DNA of 64,000 nucleotides. Source: Populus alba. Taxonomy: Eukaryota; Streptophyta; Magnoliopsida; Malpighiales; Salicaceae. The stretch is taken from contig NC_133296.1 in assembly GCF_005239225.2 (NCBI RefSeq), positions 11,532,001 through 11,596,000 of the forward strand, read 5' to 3'. The position numbers and the translations under genes were made by a program. Below, piece after piece: positions 11,740 to 22,974 of the stretch (position 1 is the first letter of the stretch; every line of letters starts with the position of its first letter). The notes below the pieces were generated by a model. It searched no databases. It saw only the letters and a program-made list of their open reading frames with translations, and was not told where the DNA came from.

Positions 11740-14700
11740 TATGAACCCAATCCCGATGATTTTTAAGATCTAAATGATGAGGATGATGAGTCTAACTTGC
11801 TAGGATGTGTTAGGTCTATATCCACTCAAATCAAGACAACCAGCTTAGGTGTGCTTTAACACAACCTAAAGGAACTGAGGATTGGAGAAGGACTGCTATA
11901 TTTTACACTTACATTAAATGTGGAGATAAAGGGTGTAAGATCATTATAGACAGTGGTAGTTGTATCAATGCAGTTTCATCGGGTAGCGTATCCCGCTTAG
12001 GCTTAAAGTCTGTTCCACACCCTAAGCCCTATAGCGTGTCTTAGGTTAATGATACATCTATAGCAGTCAAAGAGAGATGTCGTTTTCCCATTAAGATTTT
12101 TGACTACCATGATGAAATTTGGTGTGATGTCATTCCCATGGATGTAGGGCATGTCATTTTGGGTAGGCCTTGGTTATATGATTTGGACATTACAATCTTT
12201 GGACGATCAAATTCTTGTTCATTCACTTTTCAAGGTAAAAAAATCCAACTTACTGGATTACCTCCAAAGCCTAATGATAATAGTCAAAAGAAGAATAAAG
12301 TGAAAGAATGAGGACTTAACATAATAAGTCCTAAGGAGTTTGATAAGGAGATTTATGAGGAATTTGTTGTGTTTGCTATAGTGGCTAAGGAGATTGTAGA
12401 AGACTTTTTAGAAGAGCCACCTGAAGAGGTAAGAGAAGTGTTGAAAGAATTTCTAGATGTTTTCCCTTTTGAACTACCTGATGCTTTGCCCCCTATGCGT
12501 GATGTTCAACACACCATAGATTTTGTCCTTAGGGCCACATTACCAAACTTGCCTCACTATAGGATGAACTTGAGTGAACATGCTGAATTGTAAAGGCAAG
12601 TATGTGAGTTGTTACAAAAGGGATTTATACGAGAGAGTTTGAGCCCTTGTGCAGTACCTGCACTGTTAACACCCAAGAAAGATGGATCATGGAGAATGTG
12701 TGTTGATAGTCGAGCCATCAATAGGATTACAATCAAATATCGTTTTCCAATTCCTTAATTGGATGACATGCCAAATATGATGGCAGGAGCCCAAATCTTT
12801 TCTAAGATTGACTTGAAGAGCGGGTATCATCAGATTAGGATCCGTCTTGGAGATGAGTGGAAAACAACATTTAAGACTAAGAATGGTTTATATGAATGGC
12901 TAGTCATGCCTTTTGGCCTGTCCAATGCACCAAACACTTTTATGAGAGTAATGACACAAGTGTTTTGGCCATTTATGGGAAAGTTCTTGATGGTATACTT
13001 TGATGATATTCTTATTTATAGCAAAACCAAGGAAGAACATTTCGATCATCTTATTCAAGTTTGTACCACCCTAAGAAAGGCAAGTTTGTTTGCAAATGTC
13101 AAAAAGTGTTCCTTCTTTACAAATCAAGTGGTCTTTTTAGGGTTTATAGTGTCATGGAAAAAAGTCTCTGTTGACCCCCAGAAAGTCCAAGCGATAGTAG
13201 ATTGGCCTGAACCTAAGACTATTCATGAGGTTCGTAGTTTTCATGGGCTTGCGACTTTCTATCGTCGTTTTATTAAGGGATTTAACACTATCATGTCACC
13301 TATTACAGATTGTTTGAAACAAGGTGAGTTTAAGTGGAGTAAAGAAGCTAATAGGGCATTTGAGGAGGTTAAGAAAAAAAATCACGGAGGCCCTAGTAAT
13401 GCGGCTACCTGATTTTACTAAAGTGTTTGAAGTAGAATGTGATGCTTCAGGAGTTGGTATAGGTGGAGTACTTAGTCAGGAACGTCACCCTGTAGCCTAC
13501 TTTAGTGAGAAACTTAATGAGGCAAAACAAAAGCACTCAAATTATGATAAAGAGTTTTATGTGGTCGTTTAGGCCTTGTGCTATTGGCGTCATTACTTGT
13601 TACCACATGAGTTTATTCTTTACTCCGATCATGAGGCCCTCCGCTATCTTAACTCTTAAAAGAAGCTTAATCATAGGCATGGTCATTGGGTTGAATATTT
13701 GCAAGCATACTCATTTGTTTTGAAACATAAATTTGGAATAGAGAATAAGGCTGCAGATGCTTTGAGTTGTTGGGTAACGTTGTTATCTGTAATGAGTGTT
13801 GAAGTCATAGGATTTGAGAGACTTAAAGAGGAGTATGAATCTTGCTCAGAATTTGGAGAAATATACTTGACATTGAAGGATGAGAATCACCGTGTAATAA
13901 ATGGTTATCACTTCCAAGATGGATACTTATTTCGGGATAATAAGTTTTGTATCCCGAAAACATTTATACGTGATTTTTTTGATATGGGAGATTCATGCTG
14001 GAGGTCTCTCAGGACATTTTAGAAGGAATAAAACCATTGAAGAAGTGGAACGCCAGTTTTTTTGGTCTAGTTTGAAAAGAGATGTTGCCAAATTGGTAGG
14101 TCAATGTCGAACTTGCCAATTAGCTAAGCATAAAAAACAAAATACTGGTCTTTACACCCCATTGCCCGTTCCTACTTGCCCTTAGCAAGATGTAAGTATG
14201 GATTTTGTGCTTGGGCTTCCACGTACTGCAAAGAAACATGATTCTATTTTTGTGGTTGTTGACCGCTTCTCTAAGATGGCCCATTTTATTCCTTGTACTA
14301 AGACCATGATGCTTCCAGAGTTGCAAAACTCTATTTTGACGAGATTGTCAAGTTGTATGACCTTCCTCAAACCATAGTTTCAGATATGGATGTTAGATTT
14401 ACAAGTTATTTCTGGAAAACCCTTTGGCATATGGTAGGAACCAAATTGAAGTTTTCTACTGCTTACCACCCCCAAACTGATGGTCAAACTAAGGTGGTTA
14501 ACAGAAGTTTGGGTAACCTTTTAAGGTGTCTTGTGAGTGATCATAATCGGAATTGGGATCTGATTCTTCATACAGCCCAGTTTGCCTATAATAGCTCTAT
14601 CAATAGGTCAATAGGCATGAGTCCCTTTGAAGTTGTACATGGTTACAAGCCTAGGAAACCTTTAGCTCTTCTACCCATGTCCCTTAATGCTAGAGTGTTT

Positions 14701-15435
14701 GAGTCAGCCAAGTCTTTTGCACGTAGAATTCAGGATTTGCATATTGAGATCACTAAATAGATTCAAGCAAGTAATGCGCAATATAAACTTCAAGCTGATT
14801 TACATAGACGATATAATGAGTTTAATGTTGGGGACTATGTTATGATACAGATTAGACCTGAACGGTTTCCTTCGGGAGCTAATCGAAAATTGCATGCACG
14901 TAGTGTTGGGCCTTTCAAAGTGCTACAACGGGTTGGTTCAAATGCTTATGTTCTTGATTTACCACATGATTTTGGCATTAGCTCTACATTTAACATTGAA
15001 GATCTAGTTGCATACCACAAACCACTTCCTATTCCAAATGACCCATTTGAGATACCACTTAACTCCCCTCCTGATAATCCTATTGAAACCTATATCCCTT
15101 TCACCTTGACATCAGCACAAAAGGATAATATTGATGCTATTCTGGATGAACAAGTTGTTTTTAACAGGAATGGTGAGGTTCAATGGTTTCTAGTTCGCTG
15201 GGTGGGTCGACCTGACTCATACTGCACTTGGATTACTAGAGATACTTTGCAGCAGCTTGACCCAGATCTTTGGGAGTACTATCAAAGTTGGCTAGTGCTA
15301 CACTCGACGGGGTCGAGTTTCTCTAACCCCAAGAGAGTTGGTAGGGACACCAGGCCCACACCACAGATTACACGAATATATGGACGGAGACGATGTAAGA
15401 TGACCCAGCCTGTCATGCTTTGGTTGGGAGACTAA
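11740..15435 (+). pseudogene. Chromovirus pol, broken: protease, RT, RNase H, integrase, chromodomain
   Basis: The protease has its DSG active-site triplet at 11949-11957. RT spans about 12370-13380, with [12 protein letters not shown] (12798 on) and the VYFDDILIY active-site box near 12992. RNase H is about 13390-13770 ([13 protein letters not shown]). Integrase spans 13995-14760: its zinc-binding H-H...CRTC part is at 13998-14130, and core aspartates are in SMDFVLGLP and VSDMDVRF. A chromodomain-like segment lies near 15130-15300 (WFLVRWVGRPDSYCTWI). Stops interrupt at 12591, 12756, 13570, 13657, 14183 and 14758. Frame changes lie near 13380, 14000 and 14335. The codon after GQT at 14491 reads Lys where the catalytic Glu of the DDE triad is expected. 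The last open frame runs 97 bases into the 3' LTR. Confidence 0.88.
15331..15337 (+). other. Polypurine tract of the chromovirus
   Basis: AAGAGAG lies immediately 5' of the 3' LTR, where plus-strand priming is expected. It is short and follows CTAACCCC. Confidence 0.55.
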
Positions 15436-15720
15436 GCCCATTTGGGCCTATTTTATTTATTTAGCCCATTTGGGCCTGCTCATTGTTATTTTATTATTTT
15501 ATGTTAAACAGTTTGATTTGATGGGCCGAGCCCAATGGCGGGATGTTTTAGGGTTTACTATTTATATGTTCTTTTCTTATTTTGAAATGAAACTTTTGAT
15601 GATTAATAAAAATTTACAGATTTTGTATATCTCCAATTCATTTTTTTTCTTTTCTTTAGTTTTTTTTTTTAAATTTTTTTTTCCTGTTTTAATTCTTATT
15701 ATTTATTGGTCAGATGCAAA
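15339..15720 (+). repeat. 3' LTR of the chromovirus
   Basis: It pairs with 8990-9370. In the first ~110 aligned bases I count 11 differences, all transitions, mostly C/T or G/A. It lacks a ~10-base segment present in the 5' copy around 9100-9115 and has longer T tracts near 15640-15690. The divergence implies an old insertion. Confidence 0.88.
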
Positions 15721-16483
15721 TTGCTTTTCAGAGGCAAGTGGAATCCAAAACAAAATTATTAGAAAGATGCTCCTTTTGCGATTGTTTATCAGAACATTGC
15801 CCACTTGGATCCCTGCCAGGCGTCAATTTAAGACGAAGGCATTTTGAGATTATTGGTCCGGCAATTCTACATTTCAGTTTGAGCAACACATTAACGTTCC
15901 CAGCTAATCAATCATCTATAAGCCTGAGTGGTTCCATATTGCTTTCCAGAAAAGAAAATAAATCCTCAGAGGGAGGTGCTAAATCTTCAATCCTGTACTG
16001 TCTCAACTTCACGAGGCAGAAATTTATGATGTGGCTAGTACAGCACGGCACTTGATGAACACATCTGTTGTTTAGCCTGCAGGAATGGTAGTCATGGCTG
16101 CCTATTTCTAGCGTGAGCAAAAAGACTGCAGCGATGGGAAAAAAGAGCAGCTTTTAACAATTTTTATACATGACATGTAAAGCCTAAACAAGCTGTTTCA
16201 GTCAAATTTACAGTTTTGTAGTAAATCTTTTGCCATGCCTTTTCCTATTCCTATTACCCCTGGAAGGGATAAACACACATTGCAAGCAAACTAGTCAGAA
16301 ATGAAGCCTAACTAGTCCGAAGGATATGATTCACAATCTTCAGGCCTCATTACATTCTTAAACACTCAAAACGACAACAAAAAACACTTACAGAACTGTA
16401 CAAAGGATTCAGTCATTGCAGATGAGCATGAGATTGTATGGTAAATTTTTGTACCAAGAAGGATGAACATCACTGTAGTGATT
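15721..16483 (-). other. 3' flank of the LysM gene, probably its 3' UTR
   Basis: This interval follows the LysM stop codon and ends at the chromovirus. A minus-strand open stretch (15908-16031) reads as plausible protein (KLRQYRIEDLAPPSEDLF), but it has no clear splice acceptor, its 5' part is unconvincing and it ends in a normal stop. I could not attach it to any gene. Without the retrotransposon, this interval joins directly to the DNA left of 8985. Confidence 0.35.
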
Positions 16484-19400
16484 TTAGTCGGTAGAACCTC
16501 CCCGCCAGTATCCCGAGTTGCTAATTCCACATTCTGATAAAAACTTCTGATATTCATGTTCAAGTTTGTCGTATGCATGAGAGACTTCTTCAAATGAATT
16601 TTGATCTTGATCTGCAGAAGTACCCTGCACAAGATGGAAACCATCATAGCAAGTACTATCTCTTTTTTCCTTCTTTCCTTCTTGAGGCATTCAAATTAAG
16701 CTTCTATTGACAATTCGAAGTATAAGATCTATTTGATGAGGAATTTAGGACTTGTTAAATTCCATGTCGGTCCAATTAAGAAATTATCAAGCCATGTGAA
16801 CCATTTATCAAGAGAATAATAATAAGATTGTAAAGATAAGAAAAGCTTATGCAAAGTAAATAAATCAAGAAAATAAAATATAAAATAAATTAAATATCAT
16901 ATCAATAATCTTAGGTGGTAAATATTATTCTGGGAAAAAAAATTTACACAATCACGAATTCTTCTGTATTCACTCCTGCAGTTTCCATTTCACAATTGGT
17001 AATCGAACTTGTGCAATATCTCATTTGATAGGATAAAAGTACATCATTATAAAGCAACAGAATGTTGGCAGCCTATGAGCAGGAGAAAAAGGACACAAGA
17101 TGGCAACAACGCAAACAAATCAATGCAAACTCAGCAAAACTTAATGAGGGCAAAGCAGCTCCAATTAAAAGTCTTGATATAAGGCATCTAATTTGACAAG
17201 AAACATGCATCTTCAAAGAAAATGAAATCAAAGTCATGAATGATCTTTATATAGTATATCAATACTTTCTTCATTCAAAGTCCTAAATGCTCCCCCCCCC
17301 CCCTCTCCAGTGCATTTGTAGCTGGGGAGATAAGGGATGGTCATTGAATAACCAAATAACCAGGATGTTAAGCTTTGTCATATCAAATACTCATGTCCAA
17401 TAATCCTAAATTTCGCAGCATGACACGAGCTGCAACATGTAATAGAATTGAAAAGAAAAAAAGAAAGAAACAAGTACAAAACCAAAGTAGAATATTAAGA
17501 TTTAGGGTATCCATCAAACCTCAACCATAAAAATTTGCATCATCATAACTCCATCAATAATGTGACATACTCTTTACTGTTAAAGGAAGATGGCAAATGA
17601 AATTAAAACCAAAGCGATGAGCTTACAGTGGAATTTAGTATTGGTTCACCATCCAAATTATCTGGCTCCCTTATGTCACTGAGAGCATGTTTCCAACGCT
17701 TACTCTCAGGCACATCATGATGCCTCCTTGATTCATTCGAAGCTTGGCATCCCAAGTTTCTACGAGCTCTAGTGTGAAAGGCACCAATTATGCATCTGAT
17801 GCAAAATGCTAATGCAGGAACCAGAACTAGAAAATAACCAGTGGCTTTAGCCTGTTAATAGAGTGGACAAGGCTGTTGAGGTCACTACTATTGATGAATT
17901 TATAAGACAAAATAAGTTGGGATATGAAAATGAATGAAGCAAAGTGTTTTAGTACTGAGCTTACATGTGGCAAACGGAGGGTGGTTACTGTGATGAAGGG
18001 CTTTTGGTTTAGAAACCCATCCATAATCTTCATAAAGTTCTGAAGCCTTTCCAGTTGATCAAAGCTAGGCGATTCACATTTCTTGACCTGATACTGATTG
18101 AGGCACAAACACTAAGTACCTTTAGAACCCAGAAAACAAATCAAAACTCCACAAAACACAGCTTACAACTTCCAAGCGTGCAAGTGAACTTGGATTAAAC
18201 TTTACTGTATAGTTACGGCTGCAATGGTGAATTCATTCCTTAACTATTTATATCATATGTCAACAAACAAGACAACCTGTGTTACGATCTATCTACAAGT
18301 CGTTCATGTAAAAGTTAAAATTATAGTTTCCCTGTCTTTGAGCTCTCCTGGAGTCATAACTGAAGAAAAATGACATGCAGATTAAACTTTTTAAATACAT
18401 TCTGTACAGTTGTGTCGCATTGAATAGCCTCAACTCATAATGAACAATCAATAGATCATAAGCTAGTTAAAAAGAAGGTGGTTTTCTGAGTACATGGTAA
18501 TTCATATATATTTCCGAGTGGCTTCTCATTAAGTGTAGAGTGGCAACTATTTCACAAATGACTTAAATTGACAATCTCATTGCTAGAACAAAAACGTCAA
18601 AGCAAAATCTTGCTCTAGAATGCAGGAGGAATACAATGGTACCACCAGCATTAAGGAAAAATAGGACATGAATTTGAATGATGCAAGAAGTGCATTCTAA
18701 CATACATGTATTCATGCGACAAATATCATTTCTACAACAAGTTTAATTATTACATATATATTGCAGAACATGATTGCAAAAGAACCAGTTTCCTTTTTCA
18801 TCTTTTTTTTTGTCTGTCTAAACAGTAATTAATCCATTTGTAAATGATAATGCAACTCTGCTCACCACTTGAGTGTCTGCAGGGGCAGATGCAGGAATGT
18901 TAAGAAGCTGTCCTTCGAAAACAAGATCAACATCCAATTTATTCTTATTAGCTGCAGCAACAGAATATAAAGACACCCCATACTGCTCGGAAATTGAAGT
19001 TAATGTTTCACCCCTGCCATAAAATTTCTTCAATTAAATGGGCCAGTATTGTAGAACCCAACAACCATCCAAGTTTTCAACACACACATTTTCATAGTGA
19101 ATGGGCCAGTATTGTAGAACCACAACAACCATCCAAGTTTTCAACACACACATTTTCATAGTAAATGGCCAATCAGCAGTTAAAATTGTTCAAGAAACAA
19201 AAAATTGCCCTTAGCTTTGTATGTTTTATCCTAATCAAAGAAAAAAGTATACAACTCAACTTCCCAGCAAATGAAAAGGAAAATCTCCATGCTTTTTGAA
19301 ACCAGTTACAAACAAAATATACAAAATATATGAAGTATGCCACTCACATCTACTTAGCTAACTGTCAGCAATGTGCAGCAAATAGATAAATAAACAAATT

Positions 19401-20062
19401 ACTATTTCAGTTATTACTCTTTGACCACATGAAGCAAGTAGGGATTGGTGGAGCTTTGACCCTTTGAAATATCCTGAATATGAAATCTCCATCTCTGAAA
19501 CCACAAAACTAATTAATGGCTCACTACAAAAATAAGCAAAATGCGAGACTGAAACCAAGTATAAGCTTCTTCTCTTATTCTTCTTTCTTAAGTAGCAAGA
19601 ACAGCAATCCGATAAAAAAAAGAAGACATGGACTTGCATAACTTTGAAACCCATCTCTTATATTCCAAAAAGATGCAAAGTTTATCAACATAACCAGAAG
19701 AAATATGTCATCACTTCTCTTTCTTTTGTACAAATTTCTTGGCAACCAAACAAAGCAAAATAACAGGGAGAGAAAGATTGTACCTCTGCAAGAACGGTAA
19801 AAGGCTTCTTACTGTTAACCCACCATTTCAAACTGCAATTGAAACACACGCACACACACACACAACAACAACAACAGCAAAGAAAAGAAAAGAAAAGGAT
19901 CAAATCTTTAGCGAATAAAGAGAGAAAACAAGGAAAGTGCATTAATGGGTCAGAAGAAAAAAGAAGAAACCTTGGAGATGGGAAGGTAGTTTTAGGATTT
20001 GGAAAATGGAATCTGGGAAGAGAAAGATCAGAGAATCTTCTATGGCTAAGCTTCACTTCCAT
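16484..20062 (-). CDS. LysM-domain protein with one transmembrane helix, seven exons
   Basis: Exons, in order of translation: 20062-19971, 19832-19784, 19494-19418, 19013-18866, 18087-17965, 17851-17627, 16624-16484. All introns are GT-AG and lengths sum to 855 nt (284 residues) with phases matching throughout. The protein has a Ser/Pro/Arg-rich, acid-poor N-terminus that could be an organelle targeting peptide. One LysM domain follows at about residues 67-113 (LLHVVKEGETLTSISEQYGV ... FEGQLLNIP), then a linker, a membrane helix at about 167-190 (GYFLVLVPALAF) and an acidic C-terminal tail ending in HEYQKFLSECGISNSGYWRG. LysM domains bind N-acetylglucosamine polymers such as chitin or peptidoglycan. 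There is no kinase domain or paired CxC LysM set, so this is not a CERK1/LYM receptor; it belongs with plant proteins annotated only as LysM domain-containing. The start is the ATG at 20062; the GTG just upstream is not a likely start. Confidence 0.85.
19037..19165. repeat. 63-bp tandem duplication inside LysM intron 3
   Basis: The sequence from 19037 (AATGGGCCAGTATTGTAGAA...) repeats almost exactly from 19100, with only an inserted A and end differences. The near identity implies a recent event. It lies 24 bases beyond the intron 3 acceptor of exon 4, on the intron side. Confidence 0.88.
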
Positions 20063-22960
20063 CACTCATACTCTAAAGTCTAAACGAATAGATTCCTTTT
20101 ATGTTTCAATTGGATTTATTGGCGCTACAAGTCAAATCGGATGCATGAGCAATCACAATTCATATCGTGTTCAATTGGATTTATAGACACACTAGGCACG
20201 TCCCGCGTTACAGTGCGTGTCGGTAATGCAAATGCATAAAAAAGAGAGTAAATAAGGTTAATAAGTCGGATTTATTTTAATTAATGATATTAATTAGATA
20301 ATTTTTTTAAAATATCATTATATCTTGAAAATAAAAAATTAGAATCACGAAATTGAATAATAAAAAGATAAAATACCTGGGCTGAGTCAATAAACACTAG
20401 AAAACATAACAGGAAAAAAAAAATAACTACACAAAATAATTTAAAATAAACAATGCTAATTAAAATAATGAGGGCAAAAATATAATCACATTGTTTGGCC
20501 TGTCCTTTTCTTATTTTTACTATTAAGTCAAAACTAGTTGTTCATTTAAATGAAATGACGCTGTTTTAACTTTTAGTGTTTTAATTTAGGGATTTAGATA
20601 AAGTTTAATTTGGTTCTTTGACTTTTAATTTATTTTAATTACACCCTTAATTGACCCTAAACTTTTAATTTTATGCAATTTTACCCCTATTGAACTTCAA
20701 TGCCAACCCTATATTTTAGCGCCTTTTTCAAATTAGCCCTTGGTCTTGATTTTATGCATTTTGACCTTTAATTGATCATTCAAATTTCAATTTATTTCAA
20801 TTCACCCCTGATTTTAATTAATTGAGTCCCTATAGTTCGGTGCTTTTTGTAAAATAGTTATTGGTTGTGAATTTCTTTAATTCAACCTCTAATTGACCTA
20901 AAAACCTTGATTTTCTTGCATTTTTACCTCTAATTTGAACTTGTTGACTTTATAAAAATTAAGTTTGGTCTTCTAAAATTCTAATATTCTCAATTAAGCC
21001 CAAATTAGTCTTCCAAACTTAATGTTTCACCAATTAAGCCCCTCAAAAAATAATTTGACTCATTTAAAAAATAATTAGTCCTTGCACCTAATTAAATCTT
21101 TCAATTGGACCCAAATTAATTCTTAAACATAATTAAATGTTAATTTGGCCCATAATTAAATCAAATTGACTTATTAAAAATTTAATTATGTTCTTAGACT
21201 TAATTTTTATGCATATTCATCCAATCATGATTTAATTTGACCTTAAATTTAAATTATCTCTTTAGTTTTAGGTATAATAGGGGTGCAATTATGCTTCCAA
21301 TTCCATATGAAATTACAGCTTGATCTTCCTCTACATTTGAAATCCTCTCAGCTTGTTTTTGCCAAAATATCAGTCTTCTTGCTATTATTATTTATTATTT
21401 GATTATATTTTATTTGAAAATAAAGAAGATCAATTTGGGGAATAACCAAAAAATGAGTTATGATAGCCACAATGACCTCGACGCCAACCTCTTTACCAAC
21501 ATCTCCGTCATGAGCCACCCACTCAACCACTAACAGGCCACCCTCACATCAGGAGTAGCCATAAACTTTCTTCCAGTAGCCAGCACCACCAATAGTCGAC
21601 AGTAAGACTAGCTGACCTCTCTTTCCAAGCTAGGTAATCCTCTTTTCACTTCTTTTTCTTCTTTTTCTTTCCTTATTATAAGTTCAACTCCTACATGCAA
21701 AACAAGAATTTATTCTGCATGTAGGAGACAAAATTAATTAACATGGTTGCTGGGCCAGGCCAATACCATCTGGGCTATGGACCTGAACCATTTCGACTTA
21801 ACCCAGATAGCTAGGTTGGGTTTAGCCCACCCAAAAAAAGAACAGTTTGTTGGGCTACCAGTTAGCCCACCTGACTAAGTCAAGGTGGACCTATTTCGGT
21901 CTAGCCCAGATGCCTAGGTCGGGTCCAGCCCAATTTATAATTTTTAATAATTTTAAAATATAAAAAAGTCAAACTTTTCAAAGGGAATTTTTTTTTTTAA
22001 AATATTTATTGGTCCTTTGTAAGTTTTTTCAATAATTTTACATAATATCTGGTTGTAGACTTACAATGTAAGATACATACTCGATATTAAAAAATAACTA
22101 GTTTCCTCCAAAACTTAAAAAAAATAAAAAAAAATTTTATTTAATTTTTGTTTTGTTTTTTGTGCATACGACTATATCCTAAAAGTTTTCTAAGCATATT
22201 TTCATAATAAAAAAAAATCATATTTTTACCATGTTTTAAAAATACAAAAATAAATATCGTAACCAGTTTATGATTATCCATCGGAATTTGACCTAAATAC
22301 AAAAAATACAAATTATTCTGTTTGAAATGTTAGGAATTAGTTATATTTAAGAAATAAATACAATGCTAAAATTTAGATTTTAGAACAACTACACTTTTAC
22401 CTAATAAGGTAGAGACTTTCTTACGAAAAGAGATTTACCTTGAATCTTAGACAAAACCAATGGATAGAAATGCGACTTAGAATAACAATCAAACAATAAT
22501 GCAACTTATCTTAGGTAGGGTGCACTGAGGTGATGCATCTTCTACTTCCACAGCCAATCCCTTACCTGAACTCTCGCATACCATAGGTTTTTTAGTAACC
22601 AGAATACTACGTGATGACTCCTAAACTCATAATCATAATTTTATAATTACCCCCAAACCTTTTTTTCAACACACCTCTCAAAAAGCAGACCCGCCATCGC
22701 TCGATGTCGCGCATGCCCTATGACAACATGCAAACTCATCAATAAATACACAAAATCCATTATTTATAGCCTTCTAAAATGAAACATTTCAACCTCCATT
22801 TAAATAACCAACCCATCCTATGATAACTTGTTTAAACTATGGCATTCATAAGCCTAAAGTCTTGATAGCTACCAAACATCCAATTGTAGAATGTTACTCC
22901 TTTTTATTAACTACTACAACAAATCCTATTTGTTACTCTTAATTAGTTAAATATCTGCAT
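20063..22960. other. Repeat-derived intergenic region upstream of the LysM gene
   Basis: No gene is readable. The first ~150 bases would be the LysM promoter. From about 20580 the strand is a series of T/C-rich phrases of the form 'cctaattgaccc...' typical of plant non-coding LTR-retrotransposon interiors. Block 20930-21300 is the inverse of 43830-44230. Block 21615-21730 resembles 44865-44975 in direct orientation, and 22560-22730 resembles 45050-45230 in direct orientation. 21745-21940 has repeated AGCCCA/GGGCT words. Confidence 0.6.
20930..21300 (+). repeat. Dispersed repeat, copy A (inverse of 43830-44230)
   Basis: It runs through AATTAAGTTTGG, CCTTGCACCTAATTAAATC, GGACCCAAATTAATTC and AATTTTTATGCATATTCAT. 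The reverse complement of the same series, in the same order, fills 43830-44230. It is probably the interior of a non-autonomous LTR element. Confidence 0.8.
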
Positions 22961-22974
22961 TGGTAAACAAAAAT

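Larger units (their letters stand above)
8990..15720 (+). mobile_element. Ty3/gypsy chromovirus LTR retrotransposon, decayed but nearly full length
   Basis: A 6.7-kb element with 5' LTR (8990-9370), primer binding site (9373-9383), a long leader, gag, protease, reverse transcriptase, RNase H, integrase, chromodomain, a purine tract (15331-15337) and 3' LTR (15339-15720). The order protease-RT-RNase H-integrase is that of Ty3/gypsy, and the chromodomain after integrase places it among chromoviruses. The flanks share AAATTGCTT (8982-8990 and 15718-15726), so the target duplication lies in that word; TTGCT at 8985-8989 and 15721-15725 fits the LTR edges given. Coding parts carry at least four stops in gag, six in pol and three frameshifts, and the integrase catalytic Glu is changed, so it cannot act on its own. 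I did not assign the clade (Reina, Galadriel, Tekay or CRM). Confidence 0.93.
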
